Shown one piece after another: positions 52,231-60,649 of a DNA stretch of 64,000 nt; position 1 is the first letter of the stretch; each line of letters opens with the position of its first letter. This stretch comes from Rhodococcus sp. 4CII (GTDB lineage: Bacteria; Actinomycetota; Actinomycetes; Mycobacteriales; Mycobacteriaceae), in assembly GCF_014256275.1 (NCBI RefSeq), contig NZ_JACCFE010000002.1, forward strand, positions 2,790,001 to 2,854,000. The letters run 5' to 3'. The notes under the pieces were generated by a model. The model had not been told where the DNA came from. It searched no databases and saw only the letters and a program-made list of their open reading frames with translations. The translations under genes were made by a program, and so were the position numbers.

Positions 52231-53508
52231 ATGAGCAAGCGAATCGCCATCGTCGGAGCCGGCACCGCCGGCCTGCACCTCGGTCTGTACCTGAACGAGA
52301 AGGGCATCGATGCAACGATTTTCACGGATCGCCGTCCCGAGGAATACGCGAACATCCGGCTGCTGAACACGGTGGCACACCACTACGTGACCATCGACCG
52401 CGAAGATGCGCTCGGGATCAACCACTGGCCGAACGACGGCTACGAGGGGCACTACTACTACGTCGGCATCCCGAACATGCCGATCCGCTTCTACGGGGAC
52501 CTGGGCAAGCCGAGCCGCGCGGTGGACTACCGCATCCTGCAGCCCCAGATGATGAAGGACTTCGAAGCGCGCGGCGGCAAGATCGAGTACCGGCCGATCG
52601 GCGTCGAGGACCTCACCGCCCTCTCCGAGGAATACGACTTGGTCGTGATCGGCACCGGCAAGGGCGGGCTGGGCACCCTGTTCGCCCGCGACGAGCAGAG
52701 TTCACCGTTCACCGAGCCGCAGCGCAAGTTGTGTGTCGGCCTTTTCAAGGGCATCGCGCAGGCGGAGAAGAAGGCGGTGACGTTCTGCATCTCCCCCGGC
52801 GCCGGTGAGATGATCGAAATCCCCACTGTCACCTTCAGTGGCGACGCCACCGCCTTGGTGATGGAGAACCACATCGGCAGCGACCTCGAGGTTCTCGCCC
52901 ACACCCGCTACGAGGACGACCCGCGGGCGTTCCTCGACCTGATGATCGAGAAGCTCGAGAAGCATTACCCGATCACCGCCGAGCGGCTCGACGAGAACGA
53001 ATTCGACGTCGCCAACAGCCACCTCGACATTCTCCAGGGTGGGGTCACTCCCACCGTCCGGCACGGTCACGTCAAGCTCAACAACGGCAAGCTCGCGGTG
53101 TTGCTCGGTGACGCGCACGCCACCGTCGACCCAGTGCTCGGTCAGGGCGGCAATATGGCCTCCTACGCCGCACACGTGCTCGGCGAGGAGATCGTCGACA
53201 ACGAGGTCTACGACGAACTGTTCTGCGAGCGCGTCGACGCTCGGCGCGCCACCCGTGTTCTCGGTGCCACCCGCTGGACCAACTTCATGCTCACCAACAT
53301 GAAGGAGCTTCCCAACCACTTCGTCGAGTTCCTCGGCCGGGTTCTGACCGACCAGCAGCTCTCCGACCGGTTCACCGAGAACTTCAACTACCCCGAGAAG
53401 CAGTGGGACATCTTCTCCAGCCCGGAGAACATGATCGCCTGGATCGAAGCGAACGAGACCGGAGCCGAGGAGTCCGCTCGCCCTTTCGCACTGACGGGGG
53501 CACAGTGA
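52231..53508 (+). CDS. styA: Styrene monooxygenase, oxygenase component StyA
   Basis: A 425-residue group E flavoprotein monooxygenase. N-terminal FAD motif GAGTAGLHLG at 9-18, middle GTGKGGLGTLFARDE, and the C-terminal flavin region LLGDAHATVDPVLGQGGNMA. The length (about 415 in Pseudomonas StyA) and the single Rossmann fold without an NADPH site fit a two-component enzyme that receives FADH2 from StyB. It epoxidises styrene to (S)-styrene oxide and typically also indole. ATG 52231 follows AGGAGGAGA. Its stop overlaps the styB start (TGATG). Confidence 0.93.
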   Translation: MSKRIAIVGAGTAGLHLGLYLNEKGIDATIFTDRRPEEYANIRLLNTVAHHYVTIDREDALGINHWPNDGYEGHYYYVGIPNMPIRFYGDLGKPSRAVDYRILQPQMMKDFEARGGKIEYRPIGVEDLTALSEEYDLVVIGTGKGGLGTLFARDEQSSPFTEPQRKLCVGLFKGIAQAEKKAVTFCISPGAGEMIEIPTVTFSGDATALVMENHIGSDLEVLAHTRYEDDPRAFLDLMIEKLEKHYPITAERLDENEFDVANSHLDILQGGVTPTVRHGHVKLNNGKLAVLLGDAHATVDPVLGQGGNMASYAAHVLGEEIVDNEVYDELFCERVDARRATRVLGATRWTNFMLTNMKELPNHFVEFLGRVLTDQQLSDRFTENFNYPEKQWDIFSSPENMIAWIEANETGAEESARPFALTGAQ

Positions 53509-54041
53509 TGACCCGCGCGGCCGAAGCTCCCCCCGCGCCCGAGGAGCTCGTCGTGCCCGAGGAGGTCGCCGCCGACGCGACCGCATTCCGCAGCTCCGTT
53601 GCCCTGTTCGCCACCGGAATCGCCGTGGTGACCATGCAGGACGGCGACGGCGGCGTGCACGGCGCGACAATCAACAGCTTCACCTCGATCAGCCTGGACC
53701 CGCCGACCGTGATGATCTCGCTCAAGCCGGGGTACGCGCACGAGCTGATCAGCAAGAGCGGCTGGTACGGAGTGAGCGTCCTGAGCAAGAGCCAGCAGGA
53801 GCACTCCCGCTACTTCGCCGGCAGCCGCGAGAGCGACTGGCATCCGCAGTTCGTCACCGGTGAGAACGTGCCCACCCTGTTCGGCAGCCTCGCCCGGTTC
53901 GAATGCAAGGTCTTCGACACGATCGAGGTCAACGACCACACCCTGTTCCTGGCGCGGGTGGCCCGCTGCGAATCCGAAGACGGCTCCCCACTGATGTTCT
54001 TCGCCAGCACCTACCACCAACCTGTCCTGGGCGACCGCTGA
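53508..54041 (+). CDS. styB: Styrene monooxygenase flavin reductase StyB
   Basis: A 177-residue flavin reductase-like protein: SSVALFATGIAVVTMQDGDG, GATINSFTSISLDPPTVMIS, YGVSVLSKSQQEHSRYFAG and a C-terminal HTLFLARVARCE. These are the FMN/FAD-binding motifs of the HpaC/StyB family. It reduces FAD with NADH and passes it to StyA. Translation is coupled to styA by a 1-base overlap. There is no fusion to the oxygenase as in the StyA2B type of some rhodococci. Confidence 0.93.
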   Translation: MTRAAEAPPAPEELVVPEEVAADATAFRSSVALFATGIAVVTMQDGDGGVHGATINSFTSISLDPPTVMISLKPGYAHELISKSGWYGVSVLSKSQQEHSRYFAGSRESDWHPQFVTGENVPTLFGSLARFECKVFDTIEVNDHTLFLARVARCESEDGSPLMFFASTYHQPVLGDR

Positions 54042-54106
54042 TCCGTGCCCTTCCGGGCAACCGCTGACGTGATCACCCACAACACCTGAACTACACGGAG
54101 AGAACC

Positions 54107-54613
54107 ATGAAAACGCTCGAACGGAAGATCTACGGACATGGCGTGCTGATGATCCTCAGCACCCTGATCTTCGGGCTGTTCCTGTGGATGAACCTCGTCG
54201 GCGGCTTCGAAATCGTCCCGGGGTACATCATCAACTTCAACATCCCCGGTACCGCCGAGGGCTGGGCGAAGGCCCATGTCGGGCCCGCCCTCAACGGCAT
54301 GATGGTGATCGCCATCGGCCTCGCGTTGCCCAAGCTCGCCTTCCCCCTCAAAACTGCCAAGCGGCTCGGCTACATCATCGTCCTCGACGGCTGGGGCAAC
54401 GTCTGCTTCTACTTCTTCAGCAACTTCGCTCCCAGCCGCGGTCTGAGCTTCGGCTCGAACCGGCTCGGTGAAACCAACATCTTCGGCGTCCTCGCGCTGG
54501 CCCCGGCGTACGTCTTCGGCGTCCTCGCCATCGGCGCGCTCGCCATCATCGGCATCAAGGCCCTGCGGCAGACCGACGCCGAGGACACAGTCCTCGAATC
54601 GGCGAATGCCTGA
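54107..54613 (+). CDS. styC: Styrene oxide isomerase StyC (copy 1)
   Basis: A 168-residue integral membrane protein with four hydrophobic segments. It matches Pseudomonas StyC from the N-terminus on (ERKIYGHGVLMILSTLIFG; VGGFEIVPGYII; GWAKAHVGPALNGMMV; LDGWGNVCFYFFSNF). His57, Asn63, Asp94 and Tyr102 correspond, with a one-residue shift, to the heme-ligand His58 and active-site Asn64, Asp95 and Tyr103 described for StyC. It isomerises styrene oxide to phenylacetaldehyde (Meinwald rearrangement). It sits 65 bp after styB, with GGAGAG before the ATG. Confidence 0.94.
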   Translation: MKTLERKIYGHGVLMILSTLIFGLFLWMNLVGGFEIVPGYIINFNIPGTAEGWAKAHVGPALNGMMVIAIGLALPKLAFPLKTAKRLGYIIVLDGWGNVCFYFFSNFAPSRGLSFGSNRLGETNIFGVLALAPAYVFGVLAIGALAIIGIKALRQTDAEDTVLESANA

Positions 54614-54689
54614 AACCACCTTCGTCGACCGGGTCCGCCGATTCGGCTCCCGATTCACCGCTTCCCGACCAACTCGGAAAGACTTTGCG

Positions 54690-56180
54690 ATGACCACTGC
54701 AGACACCCTGCCCGGCGTCGGTGCGGCGCTGCCGGCCGGGACCCCCACCCAGCTCTTCCTCGACGGCCGGTGGCAGCCGGCGTCCGACGGTAGCGTCTTC
54801 ACCAACATCAACCCCGCCACCGAACAGGTCCTGGCCGAGGTGTCGGCCGGAACCCCGGACGACATCGACACCGCCGTCCGCGCCGCCCGCGCCCAGCTCA
54901 GCGGAGAATGGGGCGCCACCCCGGGCGTGGTCCGCGGAAAGATTCTGAGCAAGATCGCGGAGCTGATCGAGCGCGACATCGAGATCCTCGCCACCCTCGA
55001 GGCCCTCGACGTCGGCAAGCCCGTCGGCCAGCCCAAGATGCTCGACGTCCCCAACGCCGCCGCCACCTTCCGACACTTCGCCGGATGGGCCGACAAGATC
55101 ACCGGCAGCGTCATCCCGACCGCCGGCTACTTCGGCAAGCCCACCCACTCCTACACCGTCCGGGAACCGGTCGGCGTCATCGGCGCAATCGTCCCCTGGA
55201 ACACCCCGCTGATGATCGCCGCCTGGAAGCTCGCTCCCGCCCTGGCGTGCGGCAACACCGTCGTCGTCAAGCCCCCGGAGGAAGCACCGCTCTCGATCCT
55301 GCACCTGGGCAAAATCCTCGAAGAAGCCGGTCTGCCCGCGGGCGTGGTCAGCATCGTGCCGGGCAACGGCGCGGTCACCGGCAACGCCCTCGTCGAGCAC
55401 CCCGACGTCGACAAGATCAGCTTCACCGGGTCCCCGACGGTCGGCCGGCTGATCCAGCAGCGGGCAGCCGCCACGTTCAAGCGCGTCACCCTCGAACTCG
55501 GCGGCAAGTCGCCGCAGATCATCCTCGACGACGCCGACGTCGAATCGGCCGTGCAGGGCACCGCGATGGGCCTGTTCTTCAATCAGGGCGAGGTCTGCGC
55601 CGCCGGCACCCGGGTGTTCGTGCACCGCTCTCTCTACAACGACGTCGTCGAGGCCCTCAGCGGAGCGGCGGACGCGCAGGTGCTCGGCGACCCGTTCGAC
55701 CCGTCCACCACTCTCGGTGCACTGGTCAGCGCCAAGCAGCGTGACACCGTGCTGTCCTACATCGAGCAGGGCAAGAAGGAAGGCGCCCGTGTCGCGGCCG
55801 GCGGCACCCGGCCGGATCACTTCGGCTACTTCGTGCGGCCGACGATCTTCGCCGACGCCACCAACGACATGACCATCGCGCGGGAAGAGATCTTCGGCCC
55901 GGTCGGCACGGTCATTCCGTTCGACGATCCGGAGGAGGCGATCCGCCTGGCCAACGACACCCGGTACGGGCTCGCCGCCAGCATCTGGACCCAGGATGTC
56001 TCCCGCGCGCACACCCTGTCCCGGCAGGTTCGCGCCGGTGCCGTCTGGGTCAACGGCTGGGCTGCGATCGACCCGGCCCTCCCCTGGGGCGGGATGAAGA
56101 CCTCCGGCATCGGCCGTGAACTCGGCTACGCCGGCATCCTCGCCAACACCGAGGAAAAGGTCGTCACCATCGTCCTCTAG
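54690..56180 (+). CDS. styD: Phenylacetaldehyde dehydrogenase StyD
   Basis: A 496-residue NAD-dependent aldehyde dehydrogenase with Asn171 (PWNTPLMIAAWK), Glu269 (LELGGKSPQ) and nucleophile Cys303 (NQGEVCAAGTRV); NQGEVC and the following AGTR are typical of phenylacetaldehyde/StyD-type enzymes. It oxidises phenylacetaldehyde to phenylacetate, the last step of the upper pathway. ATG 54690 follows GGAAAG; an ATG at 54606 in frame adds 28 non-conserved residues. It is separated from styC by 76 bp and from the ABC gene by a hairpin. Confidence 0.92.
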   Translation: MTTADTLPGVGAALPAGTPTQLFLDGRWQPASDGSVFTNINPATEQVLAEVSAGTPDDIDTAVRAARAQLSGEWGATPGVVRGKILSKIAELIERDIEILATLEALDVGKPVGQPKMLDVPNAAATFRHFAGWADKITGSVIPTAGYFGKPTHSYTVREPVGVIGAIVPWNTPLMIAAWKLAPALACGNTVVVKPPEEAPLSILHLGKILEEAGLPAGVVSIVPGNGAVTGNALVEHPDVDKISFTGSPTVGRLIQQRAAATFKRVTLELGGKSPQIILDDADVESAVQGTAMGLFFNQGEVCAAGTRVFVHRSLYNDVVEALSGAADAQVLGDPFDPSTTLGALVSAKQRDTVLSYIEQGKKEGARVAAGGTRPDHFGYFVRPTIFADATNDMTIAREEIFGPVGTVIPFDDPEEAIRLANDTRYGLAASIWTQDVSRAHTLSRQVRAGAVWVNGWAAIDPALPWGGMKTSGIGRELGYAGILANTEEKVVTIVL

Positions 56181-56187
56181 TCCCATC

Positions 56188-56225
56188 GGCTGGTCGGCCC
56201 GAACCGCGATCCGGGTCGACCAGCC
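56188..56225 (+). terminator. Hairpin between styD and the ABC transporter genes
   Basis: GGCTGGTCGGCCC (56188-56200) pairs with GGGTCGACCAGCC (56213-56225) with one mismatch; the loop is 12 bases. It may be an attenuating terminator or an mRNA-processing stem that lowers transporter expression relative to styABCD. There is no T-run. Confidence 0.55.
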
Positions 56226-56262
56226 GGTTCCCCGAATTTCCCTCTACCCCTTCGGAGTAGCA

Positions 56263-57210
56263 ATGAACGCCTACCGCCCCCGCACCGGCCAGCCTTGTCT
56301 CCAGTTGAAAGGGGTGGCCAAACGGTTCGGTGACACCACCGCGGTGGGCGGAGTGGACCTGCAGCTCGCTTCCGCCCGGGTGCTGGCCCTGCTCGGCCCC
56401 AACGGGGCCGGCAAGACCACCACGATCGAGATGTGCGAAGGCTTCACCATTCCGGACGAGGGTGAGATCTCCGTGCTCGGGCTGAACCCGAGCATCGAAG
56501 GTGACGCCCTCCGTCCCCGTATCGGCGTCATGTTGCAGGGTGGCGGCAGCTATCCCGGTGCCCGCGCCGGTGAGATGCTCCGGGTGGTCGCGGCCTGCGC
56601 GGCCGACCCCCACGACCCGGACTGGTTGCTCGAGACCCTCGGATTGGCCGAGGCCGCCCGCACCCCCTACAAGCGTCTCTCCGGCGGCCAGCAGCAGCGC
56701 CTGTCCCTGGCGTGTGCGCTCGTCGGACGGCCCGAACTGGTCTTCCTGGACGAGCCGACCGCCGGACTCGACCCCCAGGCACGGCACCTGGTGTGGGAGT
56801 TGATCGACAGCCTCCGCCGCGACGGTGTCGCCGTCGTACTCACCACCCATCAGATGGACGAGGCCGAAGCACTCGCCGACGACGTCGTCATCCTCGACCA
56901 CGGCCGGATCGTGGCCGCCGGCAGCCCGGAAGAGCTGGTGCGCCGCGGCACCGAACACCAACTGCGGTTCACCGCGATACCCGGCCTGGACCTGACCACC
57001 CTGCAGTCCACCCTCGCCGGCACCCACCGCATCAGCGAAACCAGCCCCGGCGCATACCTGGTCGAAGGGCACCTGAGTCCGCAACTGCTGACGACCGTCT
57101 CCACCTGGTGCACGGCGATGAACGTGCTAATGGCCGAAATGCGGGTCGAACAACGCAGCCTCGAGGAATACTTCCTCGATCTCACCGGGCGGGAGTTGAG
57201 CTACCGATGA
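56263..57210 (+). CDS. ABC-2 type transporter, ATP-binding subunit
   Basis: A 315-residue ABC ATPase: Walker A GPNGAGKTTTIEM near residue 46, Q-loop in GVMLQGGG, signature LSGGQQQRLSLACALVGRP, Walker B LVFLDEPTAGLD, H-loop LTTHQMDEAEALADDV. The C-terminal extension is as in DrrA-type exporters. ATG 56263 follows GGAG. Its stop overlaps the permease start (ATGA), so they form one transporter. Lying straight after styD, it may export a toxic aromatic or move styrene-related compounds; direction is inferred from the ABC-2 exporter family only. Confidence 0.92.
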   Translation: MNAYRPRTGQPCLQLKGVAKRFGDTTAVGGVDLQLASARVLALLGPNGAGKTTTIEMCEGFTIPDEGEISVLGLNPSIEGDALRPRIGVMLQGGGSYPGARAGEMLRVVAACAADPHDPDWLLETLGLAEAARTPYKRLSGGQQQRLSLACALVGRPELVFLDEPTAGLDPQARHLVWELIDSLRRDGVAVVLTTHQMDEAEALADDVVILDHGRIVAAGSPEELVRRGTEHQLRFTAIPGLDLTTLQSTLAGTHRISETSPGAYLVEGHLSPQLLTTVSTWCTAMNVLMAEMRVEQRSLEEYFLDLTGRELSYR

Positions 57211-58004
57211 CTACCACCACCGCCTCCGGTCCGGCGCCGGTGTTCGCTGCCGGCACCTTCGCTCCGGCACCGCGAAGGAACTCTGCACCGGCCATGCTCG
57301 CCGCCCTCACCCGGCTGGAGGCGACCCTGCTGCTCCGCAACAGTGAACAACAGCTGTTGACGATGTTGCTGCCGGTCACCTTCCTGATCGGGCTGACGGT
57401 CCTCCCGATTGGCGACCTTCCCGAGCCGCGCATCGACACTGTGTTCCCCCTCGTCCTCGCGGTGGCGATCATGTCCACCGGGTTCACCGGCCAGGCCATC
57501 GCGATCGGCTTCGACCGCCGCTACGGGGCACTGAAGCGATTGGGCGCCAACGCTATTCCGAAGTGGGCGATGATCGCCGGTAAGAGTGCCGCCGTGGTGG
57601 TCGTGGTCAGCCTGCAGACGGTGCTGCTCGGCACCATCGCCCTCGTCCTGGGTTGCATTCCGAACCCGCTGGAGTTCATCCTCACCGGCGCCGTCATCAT
57701 CGTCGGTACCGCGGCTTTCGCGGCGCTGGGACTGCTGCTCGGCGGCAGTATGCGCGCAGATATCGTTCTCGCACTGGCGAATATCCTCTGGTTCGTGCAG
57801 TTGGGTCTGTGCTCGGTTTCGAGCCTGACCGGCCACGCCCCGGCCGCCGTACAGACCGCGGTCGAGGTGACCCCTGCCGGCGCTCTCGTGACCGCTCTCC
57901 AGCAGGCGAACGACGGTCATTTCGCGTTGCCGAGCCTGGCCGTGCTGACGCTGTGGACGGCCGCGGCCACGACGGTGGCACGACGAACGTTCAAGTTTTC
58001 CTGA
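57207..58004 (+). CDS. ABC-2 type transporter, permease subunit
   Basis: A 265-residue membrane protein with six predicted helices (LLTMLLPVTFLIGLTVLPIG; VFPLVLAVAIMSTGFTGQAI; SAAVVVVVSLQTVLLGTIAL; FILTGAVIIVGTAAFAALGL; ADIVLALANILWFVQLGLCS; LPSLAVLTLWTAAATTVARR) and the family pattern IGFDRRYGALKRLGANAIP before helix 3. It pairs with the ATPase whose stop it overlaps. The ABC-2 permease family is dominated by drug and lipid exporters. Confidence 0.9.
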   Translation: MTTTTASGPAPVFAAGTFAPAPRRNSAPAMLAALTRLEATLLLRNSEQQLLTMLLPVTFLIGLTVLPIGDLPEPRIDTVFPLVLAVAIMSTGFTGQAIAIGFDRRYGALKRLGANAIPKWAMIAGKSAAVVVVVSLQTVLLGTIALVLGCIPNPLEFILTGAVIIVGTAAFAALGLLLGGSMRADIVLALANILWFVQLGLCSVSSLTGHAPAAVQTAVEVTPAGALVTALQQANDGHFALPSLAVLTLWTAAATTVARRTFKFS

Positions 58005-58527
58005 ACGGTTCACGTTCGAGCGGGCGTCTTCCGCATGGCGCGCGTCTTTACTGCCACAGCGCCTCGTCACCTGACGGGCAGTCGACCTGACCGACACCAG
58101 GCAGCGTCCACCCGACCTTGCAACACCGCCCGTCCGATGCTTCCACACAACCGGCGTTCGAGCCCCTGCCATCGCCTGCATCCCGTTTCCATTGGCAGAA
58201 AGGCGAACCGGAGATCCGAAACGGGTTCGGATTCGTCGCACAATCTGAGCGCGAAATGACAAGACCTAGCCACACCAAATGACACAAGACGTGAGTGCCA
58301 CCACAACACAGGCCGTGTGTGCCGTGCACCGCGCCCGTCGGGGCGAGGAACATGAGTCGACCGCACCCGATCGCATCGCCCGGGCGCGTTTGGTTCACCC
58401 GCCCGGCCAGGGCCGGAACTGCGCGGACGGTGGGAGACGGGCGGGGGCCGGGTCACCGTGCCGCCCCGAACTACAACCCTGACCAGCTCGACCACGGGCT
58501 GGCGCAACACAAAGGAGATGAGATCAC
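58005..58527. other. Intergenic region, nothing recognised
   Basis: No motif, repeat or T-run hairpin was seen. The last 30 bases hold an AAGGAG ribosome site for the next gene, which probably has its own promoter here. Confidence 0.4.
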
Positions 58528-58941
58528 ATGACCGACAAGCTGAAGTTCTTCTCGCAGGAATGGTGTGACGCCGCACGCGAGGCCGTCAACGCGAACCCGG
58601 ACGTCCTCGCCGGATTCAACGACGCGTCGTCGTTCACCAACAAGTTGGAATTCGGTGTCCTCGGCCGCGACGACGTCGCCAGCCACCTCGAATTCAAGGA
58701 AGGCAAGATCGTCTCCTGGTCGCCGCGCGTGTTCGATCAGAGTGAGCTGTGGCTGGTCATCAACGGCAGCTTCGAGACCTGGCGGACCGCAGCCGCCGGC
58801 GAGGAAGAGGGCGGAAAGCTTCTGATGAAGGGGCTGATCAAGTTCGCCAAGGGCCCGATCTCCGCGGCGATCGAGAACGCCGGCGCCCTCAACGCCTTCC
58901 TGCGCACCTGGGGGCAGATCCCCACCGACTGGGACGTGTAA
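58528..58941 (+). CDS. SCP2-like small soluble protein
   Basis: A 137-residue protein: SQEWCDAAREAVNANPDVLA, KLEFGVLGRDDVASHLEFKE, LWLVINGSFETWRTAAAGEE and a C-terminal helix region ending FLRTWGQIPTDWDV. The beta-strand pattern and SFETWR resemble the sterol-carrier-protein-2 (SCP2) fold, which binds hydrophobic ligands. A related protein is encoded at 62997-63404 (SAETWRNF). ATG 58528 follows AAGGAG. A role as a carrier for styrene-pathway intermediates is speculation from context. Confidence 0.7.
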   Translation: MTDKLKFFSQEWCDAAREAVNANPDVLAGFNDASSFTNKLEFGVLGRDDVASHLEFKEGKIVSWSPRVFDQSELWLVINGSFETWRTAAAGEEEGGKLLMKGLIKFAKGPISAAIENAGALNAFLRTWGQIPTDWDV

Positions 58942-58981
58942 CAGCCTCTGCAACCGCCACACTCGCACCAGTTCGCCCCTC

Positions 58982-59012
58982 GCGCGGGACTCACCGTCGG
59001 TGAGTCCCGCGC
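58982..59012 (+). terminator. Hairpin terminator after the SCP2-like gene
   Basis: GCGCGGGACTCACC (58982-58995) pairs perfectly with 58999-59012 across the 3-base loop GTC: a 14-bp stem, 40 bp after the stop codon. There is no long T-run, which is common for actinobacterial terminators. Confidence 0.75.
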
Positions 59013-59060
59013 GGGACCGACCCCTTCGATCGATCACCCTGCTTGGAAAGGCTTTGACCC

Positions 59061-59395
59061 ATGACAACCGTCGAGACAGGTACGCCGTCACCTTGTACGA
59101 CGGCCGGGACGCCAACGGCGTGGCCGGCATCGTCGGGATGCTGCTCGGGCAGAATCTCGGTGACGCACTCGAGTCCGCCGACGCGCCGCTCGCCGGGATC
59201 ATCGACGCCGGCTCGTCGGCCACCGATCAGGCCAACGCCGCTGCCGTGCCGGCCGAGCAGATCGTGCACACCCTCGCAGACGCGGACGGAAAGGTGCAGG
59301 CCCTCGCCCCGTTGCTGGACCAGTCCCTCGCCCGCTCGCAGGAAGTCGACTCGAAGCTGCGGATCTCGCTGATACTGCCCGTCATCGGGGAGTAG
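59061..59395 (+). pseudogene. Hypothetical gene with a frameshift near its start
   Basis: The ribosome site GGAAAGG and ATG 59061 give MTTVET, but the following protein-like sequence (RYAVTLYDGRDANGVAGIVG, MLLGQNLGDALESADAPLAG, ending SKLRISLILPVIGE) is in the next frame. A single base is missing after GTCGAGAC (about 59077). Downstream third codon positions are G/C-rich in that second frame. The family was not recognised; the start resembles some small SCP2-like proteins but the rest does not. Confidence 0.5.
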
Positions 59396-59419
59396 ACCGG
59401 CGGGACGGTAACGCCCACC

Positions 59420-59784
59420 CCTCGCTCGTGTTTGTCGGAGGAGCACGAGCGTGGGACCGCACCCCACGCGGTGCACCTCATGGATCAACCACGCACCCTG
59501 TGGGAAGACCGCGCCCTGGTCGAGCCGAACCGCGCCGTCATCCACAACTTCCGCGCTGCCAGGGTCATCATGGTTGACCACCACACAGTGGCCGCCCAGT
59601 TCATCGACCACGAAGCCCGTGAAGGACGCTCCTGTCCCACCGACTGGGCCTGGATCAACCCGCCGATGTCGGCCAGCCTGACCCCACCTACCACCGGCTT
59701 TTCGACTCGCCCGACCTGGCGGTCCGCCCCAATTTCGTCGTCCGACCGCCGGCTTCCAGGTGCCCGATGGCCACGTCGGAGTAA
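59420..59784 (+). pseudogene. Truncated nitric-oxide synthase oxygenase-domain remnant
   Basis: A plus-strand frame reads RTLWEDRALVEPNRAVIHNF, RAARVIMVDHHTVAAQFIDH, EAREGRSCPTDWAWINPPMS and ASLTP, then after a lost C continues TYHRLFDSPDLAVRPNFVVR to a stop at 59784. This is the C-terminal part of a bacterial NOS oxygenase domain (DHHT, DWAWIVPPLSGS and the F/Y-H after TP). The heme-Cys half upstream is absent: the frame has a stop at 59392. About 120 of some 360 residues remain. A relic, not a functional gene. Confidence 0.75.
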
Positions 59785-59965
59785 TCCCCATGTACCGCTG
59801 CCATCACGCCGATCCGCGAACTTTAGAGCCCGATTGCAGACGCGTCCTGCGGGAACTCTTCTCCCGACTTACTCGAACGCACCGCACCGGGATCGCTCGG
59901 CCGACTCGGTGCCACCCGACCCCGTACATCTGTACCCGGAAAGCACGAAAATGGAGGTGGAAGTA

Positions 59966-60469
59966 ATGGAAACCCTGCAACGAAAGATGGCCGGCCACGG
60001 CATCCTGATGATCTTCTCCACATTGATTGCGGGACTGGTCTTGTGGGCCAAGCTCCTCGGCGGATGGGAAGTCCGCCCCGGAAGGATCGTCAAGTTCGAT
60101 GTGCCGGGAACGGACGAGGGGTGGGCTCGCGCCCACACCGGCCCCGCCCTCAACGGCATGATGGTGATCGCAGCCGCGTCGGTCATACCGCACACTGGGT
60201 TGAACACCACGACCGCTAAGCGTCTCGGATGGATCGTCGTCGCCGACGGTTGGGCCAATGTCCTGTTCTACTTCGCGTCGAACTTCACCGAGAATCGGTC
60301 GCTGAGTTTCGGACCGAACAAGCACGGCAAGCAGAACATCTTCTCGACCATCGGGCTGCTGCCTGCCTACGTTTTCGGTGTCCTCGTCACGGTCGCGATG
60401 CCGATCATCGGTTGGAAGGCCCTCAAGAACGCTAAGACCGCGGACAAGGTTCTCGAAAAGATCGGATAG
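59966..60469 (+). CDS. styC: Styrene oxide isomerase StyC (copy 2)
   Basis: A 167-residue four-helix membrane protein, intact, paralogous to the gene at 54107 (METLQRKMAGHGILMIFSTL; GWARAHTGPALNGMMVIAAA; VADGWANVLFYFASNFTENR). Heme and active-site positions His57, Asn63, Asp94 and Tyr102 are all kept. ATG 59966 is chosen since GGAGG lies eight bases upstream; ATG 59951 is also in frame. It looks like a separate, possibly older or transferred copy, as its sequence is as close to the Pseudomonas protein as to copy 1. Same reaction: styrene oxide to phenylacetaldehyde. Confidence 0.93.
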   Translation: METLQRKMAGHGILMIFSTLIAGLVLWAKLLGGWEVRPGRIVKFDVPGTDEGWARAHTGPALNGMMVIAAASVIPHTGLNTTTAKRLGWIVVADGWANVLFYFASNFTENRSLSFGPNKHGKQNIFSTIGLLPAYVFGVLVTVAMPIIGWKALKNAKTADKVLEKIG

Positions 60470-60545
60470 CACCACGTTGGCGACCGCGCCCTCGGTCGCC
60501 GAGGCCGACGCTACTTCTAGCGCAGGTCATCGCTGGAGCTGAAGT

Positions 60546-60575
60546 GGGGTGCCGTCCGCAAACGGGTGGCACCCC
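60546..60575 (+). terminator. Terminator after styC copy 2
   Basis: GGGGTGCC (60546-60553) pairs with GGCACCCC (60568-60575), with inner CCG/CGG pairs, followed by a pyrimidine-rich CTTCTCCTCT. It ends about 105 bp after the styC stop. Confidence 0.75.
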
Positions 60576-60649
60576 CTTCTCCTCTACAGGTGGACACAGC
60601 AGGCGCGGCGAGTGCGCCATCCACCTTCCCCAGCACCGAACAAGACGGA

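Noticed and set aside
54555..56186. A 543-codon minus-strand frame opposite styD
   Set aside because: Gly/Asp/Glu/Val-rich shadow of the aldehyde dehydrogenase; no ribosome site or motif.
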